From Tepidiforma thermophila (GTDB lineage: Bacteria; Chloroflexota; Dehalococcoidia; Tepidiformales; Tepidiformaceae): a stretch of DNA of 64,000 nt. The translations under genes and the position numbers were made by a program. Positions 58,006 through 64,000 of the stretch are shown here, piece after piece. Under the pieces are notes generated by a model that saw only the letters and a list, made by a program, of their open reading frames with translations, did not search any database and had not been told where the DNA came from. The stretch is from contig NZ_PDJQ01000001.1 of assembly GCF_002563855.1 (NCBI RefSeq), positions 1,054,001 through 1,118,000 of the forward strand. The letters run 5' to 3'. Position 1 is the stretch's first letter. Every line of letters starts with the position of its first letter.

Positions 58006-58965
58006 CTACCTCACACCCGGCTCCCCCGGCGGCGCGGCAAACCGGATCGCCCCGGGCACGACCTCAATCCGCGCCGGCAGGTAGCCCCCGAGCTCCCCGT
58101 CCAGGTCGAGCCGCGTCGGTGCCGGCGACGAAAGCTCCACCACCTTCGCCGGGTGCCGGTCAACCCCCTCCATCTCCAGGTGCGTGCCGCCGGCCCGCTG
58201 CCCCGCAACCGCCCGCAAAACCTCCCCCCGTCCAAGGTCCCCCCAGCGGATCACGTCGAACAGCCCATCGTCCGGCGCCGCGCCCGGCGCTGCCACCAGG
58301 TCGCCGCCCCAGAGCTCCATGTTGTGCACGCTCACCGTGTTGTACCGCCCGTCGTACTCCTGCCCGTCGATCCGCAGCGTGAAGCTACGCCCCATCGGCC
58401 CCAGCATCTTCACCAGCGTCATCATCACGTACGGCGCCGTATCCCCCAGTCGCTTCAGCCAGCGCGGCGTCGACTGCGAAATCTCCGGCACCCACCCGGC
58501 CGACGCCTCCAGCAGGAAGTAGCGCACCTGCTCCCTCCCATCCTCGCCGATGGCAGTCACCTTCCCGAGGTCGACCCGGCGTTCCGCCCCCTCCGCGATC
58601 GCCCGCAGCGCCCGCGCCCCCCGCCCGATGCCCAGGCACTTCGCGATGTCCTTCCCCGTGCCCATGCCGATGGTCCCCACCTTCACCCGTTCGGCCGCGC
58701 CCTCCGCCATGACCCCGTTCACCACCTCGTTCACCGTCCCGTCGCCGCCGCACGCCACCAGGAACGTCCGCCCGGCCGCGACGGCCTCCCGCGCAAGGTC
58801 GATCCCCTCGCCCGGGCGCGTCGTGAAGGCGCAGTCGGCCTCCAGCCCTGCCCGCTCAATCGCATCGATCAGCGTCCCCACCCGGCTTCTGGTCCGGCCC
58901 CCGCCGGAGGCCGGGTCAACGATGAAGTACGGTCGATCGGTCGGCGGACGGTCAGTCGTCTCCAT
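58006..58965 (-). CDS. Diacylglycerol kinase-like lipid kinase
   Basis: The protein is 319 residues. The nucleotide motif GGDGTVNEVVNGVM is near residue 73, preceded by FLVACGGDGT and followed by VKVGTIGMGTGKDIAKCLG. The C-terminal beta-domain contains LEASAGWVPEIS and VHNMELWGGDLVAAPGAAPDDG. DgkA/YegS-type enzymes phosphorylate diacylglycerol, sphingosine or related lipids. It is 63 bp upstream of the thiolase gene on the same strand. Confidence 0.88.
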   Translation of the reverse strand: METTDRPPTDRPYFIVDPASGGGRTRSRVGTLIDAIERAGLEADCAFTTRPGEGIDLAREAVAAGRTFLVACGGDGTVNEVVNGVMAEGAAERVKVGTIGMGTGKDIAKCLGIGRGARALRAIAEGAERRVDLGKVTAIGEDGREQVRYFLLEASAGWVPEISQSTPRWLKRLGDTAPYVMMTLVKMLGPMGRSFTLRIDGQEYDGRYNTVSVHNMELWGGDLVAAPGAAPDDGLFDVIRWGDLGRGEVLRAVAGQRAGGTHLEMEGVDRHPAKVVELSSPAPTRLDLDGELGGYLPARIEVVPGAIRFAAPPGEPGVR

Positions 58966-59004
58966 GCCCCGATCCTCCTATGCTCACCCCGCAGGGGCAA
59001 AGCC

Positions 59005-59880
59005 GTGGAGCACATCGAATCCTTTCGCGCCATGGACACCGGCATCGACCTCATCGTCATCGGCGGCGAGCGCCCCATGCTCCCCTTCCTCGAAGCCCGC
59101 CTCCTCTTCGACCAGCAGGAGGAGCGCTTCTCCCGCTTCCGTCCATCCTCCCTCGTCTCCCGCCTCAACCGCGGCGAAACCGTCGCCGACCCCTGGCTCG
59201 ACGCCATCCTCCCGCTCGCCGTCGCCGCATGGGAGGCAACGGACGGCCTCTTCAACCCGCTCGTCCTCCCCGCACTCGCCGCCGCCGGCTACGACCGCAC
59301 CTTCAGCGCCGTCGCGGGCGGCGCACCGGTGCCCCTCCCGGCCCCCGGCCCGCCCGCGGCCATTGAACGCACGGCCAGCGGCTGGCGCCTCCGCGAAGGC
59401 CAGCTCGACCTCGGCGGCATCGTTAAAGGCTGGACCGCCGACCTTGCCGCCGAGCACCTCGCCGCTGCCGCCGCGGCGCCGGCCATGGTCAACGCCGGCG
59501 GCGATATCCGCTGCATCGGCGAGGACGTCCCCGGCCGCGGCGGCTGGGAACTCGCCGTCGAGGGCCCCTCCGGCGAAACCGCCTGGTCCGGCATCGTCGC
59601 CGGCGCCCTCGCCACCTCTACCACCCTCCGCCGCCGCTGGACCACCGCCGACGGCCGCACCGCGCACCACCTCATCGACCCCCGCACCGGGCTTCCCGCA
59701 GCCTCGCCCTTCGTCCAGGTCTCCGTCATCGCCCCGACCTGCCGCGAGGCCGAGACCTGGGCCAAGGCCGTGCTGGTCGGCGGGCACGAGGGTCTCGACC
59801 TCGCCGCCAGCCGCGGCATCGCCGCCCTCGCCCTCGCCGCCGACGGCACACCCGCTTCGACCCCGGCCTGGCCTTCGTAA
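59005..59880 (+). CDS. apbE: FAD:protein FMN transferase (ApbE family)
   Basis: The protein is 291 residues from a GTG at 59005 with AGGGGC upstream. ApbE signs are the opening ESFRAMDTGIDLIVIGG, the mid segment LDLGGIVKGWTADLAAEHL, the metal-binding MVNAGGDIRCIGED and HHLIDPRTGLPAASPFVQVSVIAP. It attaches FMN to threonines of target proteins. No signal peptide is visible, so it may act inside the cell or be exported unusually. It is shorter than exported ApbE (about 330-350). No Nqr/Rnf target is nearby. Confidence 0.88.
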   Translation: MEHIESFRAMDTGIDLIVIGGERPMLPFLEARLLFDQQEERFSRFRPSSLVSRLNRGETVADPWLDAILPLAVAAWEATDGLFNPLVLPALAAAGYDRTFSAVAGGAPVPLPAPGPPAAIERTASGWRLREGQLDLGGIVKGWTADLAAEHLAAAAAAPAMVNAGGDIRCIGEDVPGRGGWELAVEGPSGETAWSGIVAGALATSTTLRRRWTTADGRTAHHLIDPRTGLPAASPFVQVSVIAPTCREAETWAKAVLVGGHEGLDLAASRGIAALALAADGTPASTPAWPS

Positions 59881-59958
59881 AAATCTCACAGGAGCGTGAC
59901 TCCTCTCCCGCTCCTTCCCCGATGTCCTCCGTGAATCCACCAAACGGAGGTCAACACC

Positions 59959-60258
59959 ATGAAGCCCCTCAAGTCCCTCTTCACCGTCGTCGCCGCCGCA
60001 GGTATCGCCGTCGCCACCGTCGGCGCCGCGGCCAGCGCCCAGTCCCTGCCTTCGGTCGGCACGTCCCCCGCATCGGCAACCGTCGCCGACCAGTCCGGCG
60101 ACACCAGCTGGCGCCCGTGCGCCGTCCCCGTTCCGACTCACCTGCGGCAGTGCGCCGTGCCGCGCACCCCGCGCCCCTGCGTCGTCCCCGTGCCCACCCA
60201 TCCCCGCGCCTGCAGCGTGCCTGTCTCCCCGACCCCGCGCCCCAGCGTGACCCCGTAG
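59959..60258 (+). CDS. Small secreted Cys/Pro-repeat protein
   Basis: The protein is 99 residues. A signal peptide (about 1-27, ending ASAQS) is cleaved to leave about 70 residues with two tandem repeats. Repeat 1 begins CAVPVPTHLRQC (coding bases 60118-60177) and repeat 2 begins CVVPVPTHPRAC (60178-60243); both close with a TPRP tail. Each repeat has two Cys exactly 11 residues apart and one His, in an extended Pro-rich chain. A strong GGAGG precedes the ATG. I do not recognise a family; metal binding or disulfide cross-linking are possible. Confidence 0.68.
   Translation: MKPLKSLFTVVAAAGIAVATVGAAASAQSLPSVGTSPASATVADQSGDTSWRPCAVPVPTHLRQCAVPRTPRPCVVPVPTHPRACSVPVSPTPRPSVTP
60118..60243 (+). 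repeat. Two coding repeats in the secreted small protein
   Basis: Units of 60 and 66 bp encode 20 and 22 residues with the shared frame CxVPVPTHxRxC...TPRP. The second unit is longer by two codons (VS inserted before TPRP). Confidence 0.75.
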
Positions 60259-60293
60259 CGGCGCCCCCCGCCCGGGGGCAGCCCGTTTCGCCG

Positions 60294-60330
60294 CCGGCAG
60301 CCGCGCGGAGCAGCATCCGCCGGCTGCCGG
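60294..60330. terminator. Bidirectional terminator between the small secreted gene and plsX
   Basis: CCGGCAGCCG pairs with CGGCTGCCGG, extended inward by GCGGA/TCCGC with one bulged C, and followed by TCTCGTTCTT on the plus strand. It lies between convergent stops. Confidence 0.65.
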
Positions 60331-60342
60331 TCTCGTTCTTGC

Positions 60343-61398
60343 TCAGTCCTCCCCGCTGGTGTCCCCCGCCGCCGCCTCGCCCCCCGGTTGCCCCCGCGCC
60401 GGCACCTCCTTCCCCACCGCCCGCATTGTCTCCAGCACCCCGTTCTGCACCGCGTCCCGTGCCGCCTTCAGCGCGTTGTAAATCGCCCGCGCATTCGAAC
60501 GCCCGTGCCCGATCACCACAATCCCGTCTACCCCAATCAGCTGCGCCCCGCCGTATTCCGCATAATCCAGCCGCCGCTTCACCTTCCGCAGCTCCGACAT
60601 CAGGATCAGCCCCGCCGCCTTGTTCCACGGCGTCAGCTCCACCGCCTTCCGCAGCTCCGTGAACAGCAGCTCCGCAATCCCTTCCGCCGTCTTCAGCACC
60701 ACGTTCCCCGTGAAGCCGTCCATCACCACCACGTCGGCCAGCCCCCGCGGCAGGTCCTTCCCCTCCACATTCCCGATGAAGTTCAGCCGGCTGCCGCGCA
60801 GCAGCTGATGCACCTCCAGCGTCAGCTGGTTCCCCTTCGTCTCCTCCTCCCCAATGGAGAGCAGCGCCACCCGCGGCCGCTGCAGCCCGAACATCCGCTC
60901 CATGTACGCGGAGCCCATGTGCGCGAACTGCACCAGGTGGATCGGCCGGCAGTCCGCGTTCGCCCCCACGTCGAGCAGCATCGTCAGCCTCCCCTCCGCC
61001 GCCGGGAAGATCGTCGCCAGCGCCGGCCGCCCGATGCCCTTCACCCGGCCGAGCGTCAGCAGCGCCGCCGCCATCGTCGCCCCCGTGTTCCCGGCCGTCA
61101 CGAACGCGTCTGCTTCGCCACGCTTCACCATTTGCAGCCCGACGTTGATCGAGCTCAGGGGCTTCGCGCGCACTGCCTCCGTCGCATGCTCGTCCATCTC
61201 GATGACGTCCGGCGCCTCCACCACCCGCACATCCCGGATGGTTCCCGTGCCCCGCAGCTCCGGCTCAACCGCGTCCTTCCGCCCAACGAGGATGATCTCC
61301 GCCCCCAGCACGCCCGCCGCCATCAGCGCACCCGCGACCGGCTCCCCCGGCGCGTTGTCGCCCCCCATCGCATCCAGCACAATCCGCGGCCTCGTCAT
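60343..61398 (-). CDS. plsX: Phosphate acyltransferase PlsX
   Basis: The protein is 351 residues from the ATG at 61398. It has RIVLDAMGGDNAPGEPVAGAL at the start, AFVTAGNTGATMAAALLTLGR (about 95-115), LLDVGANADCRP and VDGIVVIGHGRSNARAIYNAL. PlsX makes acyl-phosphate from acyl-ACP for phospholipid synthesis. It overlaps the upstream methyltransferase by 4 bp (ATGA). The usual plsX neighbours fabD, fabG, acpP and rpmF are absent here. Confidence 0.95.
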   Translation of the reverse strand: MTRPRIVLDAMGGDNAPGEPVAGALMAAGVLGAEIILVGRKDAVEPELRGTGTIRDVRVVEAPDVIEMDEHATEAVRAKPLSSINVGLQMVKRGEADAFVTAGNTGATMAAALLTLGRVKGIGRPALATIFPAAEGRLTMLLDVGANADCRPIHLVQFAHMGSAYMERMFGLQRPRVALLSIGEEETKGNQLTLEVHQLLRGSRLNFIGNVEGKDLPRGLADVVVMDGFTGNVVLKTAEGIAELLFTELRKAVELTPWNKAAGLILMSELRKVKRRLDYAEYGGAQLIGVDGIVVIGHGRSNARAIYNALKAARDAVQNGVLETMRAVGKEVPARGQPGGEAAAGDTSGED

Positions 61399-62171
61399 GC
61401 CGGCCTCCTCCGCGCTATCACCAGCATTCGTTCGCTCCCGCCCGTCAGCGGCGAAAGGTCGTAATCGCCGAACAGGTCGGCAAGGTCCAGCCCTGCCGCC
61501 TCCAGCAGGTACTCCATCTCCCACCGTCCCACGTACCGAAGCCGGTGCACCGACGTCCGGCGCCGCACCGTCCCGTCGTCGTCCACCGTCTCGTACGCAA
61601 CCCGCAGCGTCCGCACCTGCACCGCCAGGTCGTCCTCGTGCACGTGCCAGCATTCGAACCTGATACCGTCCTCCGTCTCCCCCGCAAACGCCAGCACCGG
61701 CTGCCCGTTCGTCGAAGGGTCCAACCACGCCCCCGGGCCCGGCACGTCGATCGCCAGCACGCCGTCGAAGCTCAGCGCCTCGGCCAGCGCGCTCAGCGTC
61801 CACCGCTGCTCGTCCCCATCCCTGCAGTAGAGGAACACATCGAGCGGCAGCACAATCAGCCCGTACCGCCCCGGCTCCAGCGCGAGGTCCAGCACCCGGC
61901 CTTCAATGAACCGCACGTCCAGCCCCCGCTCCTCCGCCTTCCGCCGCGCCCGCGCCAGCATCGCCGGCGACGGGTCGATGCCGGTCACCTCGTGCCCATG
62001 GGCGGCCAGCTCCACCGCGATCCGACCAGTCCCGCACCCAACCTCCAGCACCGGCCGGTCGGTCCGCCCCGCGTACGCCAGCCAGAGGTCGATGTCGTCG
62101 CGGAAGCCCTCGTGGATCGCGTCGTAGAAGGCCGCATCTGCGCCGTAGGGGTCGTGCTGCACCCTCCGCAT
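61395..62171 (-). CDS. Class I SAM-dependent methyltransferase
   Basis: The protein is 258 residues. Motif I is VLEVGCGTGRIAVELAAHG (about 39-57), followed by VTGIDPSPAMLARARRKA and the post-I region YGLIVLPLDVFLYC. The C-terminal part ends with RWEMEYLLEAAGLDLADLFGDYD, typical of class I small-molecule methyltransferases. It is coupled to plsX. The substrate is unknown. Confidence 0.88.
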   Translation of the reverse strand: MRRVQHDPYGADAAFYDAIHEGFRDDIDLWLAYAGRTDRPVLEVGCGTGRIAVELAAHGHEVTGIDPSPAMLARARRKAEERGLDVRFIEGRVLDLALEPGRYGLIVLPLDVFLYCRDGDEQRWTLSALAEALSFDGVLAIDVPGPGAWLDPSTNGQPVLAFAGETEDGIRFECWHVHEDDLAVQVRTLRVAYETVDDDGTVRRRTSVHRLRYVGRWEMEYLLEAAGLDLADLFGDYDLSPLTGGSERMLVIARRRPA

Positions 62172-62200
62172 TCTCCCCGCAGGTCCGTTCCCTGTCGAAC

Positions 62201-62998
62201 CTACCGCCCGCCCCGCTCCTGCGCGAGCAGCCGCGCCAGCACGAGGTAGTCCGGGTCGCTGTGCGTCACGTGGACAGGCACCATCGCCTCAGTCAGGGCC
62301 GCACACGTGCTCTTCGTCACCGCCAGCGCGACCGGGTCCTTCGCCAGCAGCTGCCGCGCCAGCTCCCGCGCCGCCGTCACTGCGCCCCCATCCGGCACCA
62401 CCCGGTTCACGAACCCCCACGCCGCAGCCTGCTCCGCGGTGAACCGGTCGCACGTCATCACCAGTTCCCGCGTCCGCGCCGGGCCCAGCTCCCGCATCAG
62501 CCGCGGCAGCGCGTTCCACGTCAGCGGAATCTCGAGGTCCACCTCCGGGATCGAAAACCACGCCGAAACCGCCGCAATCCGCAGGTCGAGGCACGCCAGC
62601 AGCACCACAGCTCCGCCGATCGCCAGCCCGTTCACCGCACCGATCGTCACCTGCGGCAGCCCTTCGAGCGCCGCCGCCGTACGGTTCCCCTGCATCGCAC
62701 GCAGCCGCTCCCGCAGCGGCGACCGCTCCGCCCCCAGCGCTGCCAGCGGCGGCCGGTTCGGGTCCGACGTGCTCCCTCCGAGGTCGGCACCCGCTGAAAA
62801 CGCCCGCCCTGCGCCGGTCACGATCACCACCCGCGTCTCCGCATCGTCGGCCAGCTCCCGGCAGGCCTCCTGCAGCTCCCGGTGCATCCGCCCGCTGATC
62901 GCGTTCAGCTTCTCCGGCCGGTTCAGCGTGATGGTCGCCAGCCCCGGCAGCTCTCCGTCCCGCTCCAGTGTGATGGTCTCGAACCCCTCCGCACCCAT
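62201..62998 (-). CDS. Enoyl-CoA hydratase/isomerase family protein
   Basis: The protein is 265 residues from the ATG at 62998. Segments typical of the crotonase fold are ITLNRPEKLNAISGRM, VIVTGAGRAFSAGADLGG (oxyanion hole) and GAVNGLAIGGAVVLLACLDLRIAA. The classic glutamates are not present at the usual places (GGAVVL; IPEVDLEIPLTW keeps one Glu), so it may be an isomerase or another crotonase. The start overlaps the upstream SDR stop by one base (TGATG). Confidence 0.86.
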   Translation of the reverse strand: MGAEGFETITLERDGELPGLATITLNRPEKLNAISGRMHRELQEACRELADDAETRVVIVTGAGRAFSAGADLGGSTSDPNRPPLAALGAERSPLRERLRAMQGNRTAAALEGLPQVTIGAVNGLAIGGAVVLLACLDLRIAAVSAWFSIPEVDLEIPLTWNALPRLMRELGPARTRELVMTCDRFTAEQAAAWGFVNRVVPDGGAVTAARELARQLLAKDPVALAVTKSTCAALTEAMVPVHVTHSDPDYLVLARLLAQERGGR

Positions 62999-63753
62999 CA
63001 GTACGGCCGCACCTCGCGCGCGTAATCCCGCCCCCCGCGCACCGTCACCCGCATAATCGCCCCTGCCCGCGAGTCGTCCTCGATCAGTTCGATCACCCCC
63101 GCCGCCACGTCCTCCGGCTGGAGGATGCCGCCCACCAGCTTCGCCACCTCCTCCACCCGCGCATCCCCGGCCCGGCGCACCAGCGGCGTATCCGTGAACG
63201 TCGGGCAGATGGCGTTCACCCGGATCCGGTCCTGCTCCGCGAGGTACGCCAGCGACCGCGTGAAGTTCACCACCCCCGCCTTCGACGCCGCATACACCGG
63301 CGAATCCGGCATCGGCAGCAGCCCGCCCATCGACGCCGTATTGATGATCACGCCGCCCCGCCCGCTTCGCCGCATCTCCCGCACCGCGATCCGCGTGCCG
63401 TCGATGACCGCAATCAGGTTGATTTCGATGATCCGCTGCCACGGCCCCGGGTCATCAGCAAACAGGTCTTCCCCGGCGATTCCCGCGTTGTTGAACACGA
63501 TGTCCAGCGCGCCCCAGTGCTCGTAGGCGCACGCCATCGCTCCCGCAAGGTCCTCGGTCAGGGTCACGTCGCACCGCCGGGCAATCGCCATGCCCCCCGC
63601 CTTCGCTGCAAGGTCCGCGGTCTCCCGCGCCCCTGCCTCGTCGATGTCCGCCACAATCACCCTCGCGCCCCGCCGGGCCAGCTCCAGCACCGTCGCCCGC
63701 CCGATGCCGGACCCGCCGCCCGTCACGACCGCAACCTTCCCGTCAATCTCCAT
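62998..63753 (-). CDS. Short-chain dehydrogenase/reductase
   Basis: The protein is 251 residues from the ATG at 63753 with AGGAGGG upstream. It has the cofactor motif VVTGGGSGIGRATVLEL, VFNNAGIAGED, catalytic Ser in NTASMGGLLP and YAASK (YxxxK), and the usual C-terminal RVNAICPTFTDTP. NAD(P) preference is not certain; the ADIDE turn favours NAD. It precedes the crotonase gene with a coupled TGATG, so both probably act on the same acyl-CoA or alcohol pathway. Confidence 0.92.
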   Translation of the reverse strand: MEIDGKVAVVTGGGSGIGRATVLELARRGARVIVADIDEAGARETADLAAKAGGMAIARRCDVTLTEDLAGAMACAYEHWGALDIVFNNAGIAGEDLFADDPGPWQRIIEINLIAVIDGTRIAVREMRRSGRGGVIINTASMGGLLPMPDSPVYAASKAGVVNFTRSLAYLAEQDRIRVNAICPTFTDTPLVRRAGDARVEEVAKLVGGILQPEDVAAGVIELIEDDSRAGAIMRVTVRGGRDYAREVRPY

Positions 63754-63857
63754 GCATCCCTCCTGCCGGTCTCCGCCGGCGCACGCCACGGCATTGTAGG
63801 CCACCCGTTCGCCTGCGCGACATCGACACTCCCCGCGCCCTGCCCGAGAATCCTCCC

Positions 63858-64000
63858 GTGCCCATCTACGCTGTCGGCGACAAGGTCCCGCGCATCCACC
63901 CCACCGCCTTCATCGCCCCGACCGCCACCGTCGTCGGCGATGTCACCATCCACGCCGGCGCCTCCATCTGGTACGGCGCCGTCGTCCGCGGCGATACCTC
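63858..64000 (+). CDS. Gamma-carbonic anhydrase-like (left-handed beta-helix) protein, 3' end outside window
   Basis: A GTG opens a frame that runs off the window end. The visible ~47 residues read as hexapeptide repeats: HPTAFIAPTATVVGDVTI then HAGASIWYGAVVRGD. This matches the N-terminus of gamma-type carbonic anhydrase/YrdA family proteins. Metal ligands would lie further on, so activity cannot be judged. A GAGAAT hexamer lies six bases before the GTG, so the start may be leaderless. Confidence 0.85.
   Translation, partial: MPIYAVGDKVPRIHPTAFIAPTATVVGDVTIHAGASIWYGAVVRGDT

Overview
The window is a high-GC bacterial chromosome segment. Nearly every gene is compact, ends in C or G at third positions, and is tightly packed with frequent ATGA, GTGA or TGATG overlaps. 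Flagellar hook genes (flgN/flgK/flgL), an LCP-family wall enzyme, secreted lipoproteins, a SigK/RskA-type sigma/anti-sigma pair, several CaiB, crotonase and acyl-CoA genes and two Baeyer-Villiger monooxygenases together suggest a flagellated, heterotrophic Chloroflexota-like bacterium (perhaps Tepidiformia/Dehalococcoidia). This placement is an inference from gene content and style, not a database result.

Layout. 1-3.1 kb: flgN (cut by the window edge), flgK and flgL. 3.1-15.0 kb: a stretch with visibly lower GC and freer codon use. It holds an MBL-fold hydrolase, two CaiB/BaiF CoA-transferases, an AcoR-type regulator, a Baeyer-Villiger monooxygenase, a CocE/NonD hydrolase and, at the right end, a terminase-small-subunit-like gene and a truncated tyrosine integrase. 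It looks like an acquired catabolic island. 15.0-20.1 kb: crotonase, a VapBC-type toxin/antitoxin pair, HAD hydrolase, acyl-CoA dehydrogenase, two tandem Uma2 genes and a flavin reductase. 20.2-23.2 kb: a complete iron/cobalamin-type ABC importer. 23.1-26.4 kb: a lipid-linked polysaccharide flippase broken by an 11-bp tandem duplication, a repetitive secreted surface protein and a 42-residue membrane peptide. 26.5-32.9 kb: glpX, HD protein, MaoC-like dehydratase pair, cysteine desulfurase, membrane protein, a 48-bp minisatellite and an HSL-type esterase. 32.9-37.9 kb: MFS and YIP1 proteins, rsmG divergent from a GreA factor carrying a recombinase-like N-terminal domain, two small zinc-ribbon proteins and a cupredoxin lipoprotein.

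37.9-46.5 kb: LCP protein, nagA, alpha/beta hydrolase, solute-binding-like protein, HtrA protease, sigma/anti-sigma pair and a dapA-DUF2007-DUF433 operon. 46.6-50.1 kb: two secreted proteins of unknown function, thiamine pyrophosphokinase and a PPOX flavoprotein. 50.1-54.9 kb: rfbD, an epimerase and rfbC for a deoxysugar, a secreted hydrolase and a methyltransferase. 55.0-59.9 kb: a second Baeyer-Villiger monooxygenase, thiolase, lipid kinase and ApbE. 59.9-64 kb: a tiny secreted Cys/Pro-repeat protein, plsX, methyltransferase, crotonase, SDR and the start of a gamma-carbonic-anhydrase-like gene.

Two cross-cutting signals stand out. First, an extended -10 motif GCTANNNT recurs upstream of genes, and several start codons lie 6-7 nt after a TANNNT hexamer, which is the signature of leaderless transcripts. 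Second, several loci show duplication-driven variation: the Uma2 pair, the flippase 11-bp repeat and the minisatellite. No rRNA, tRNA or CRISPR array was seen.
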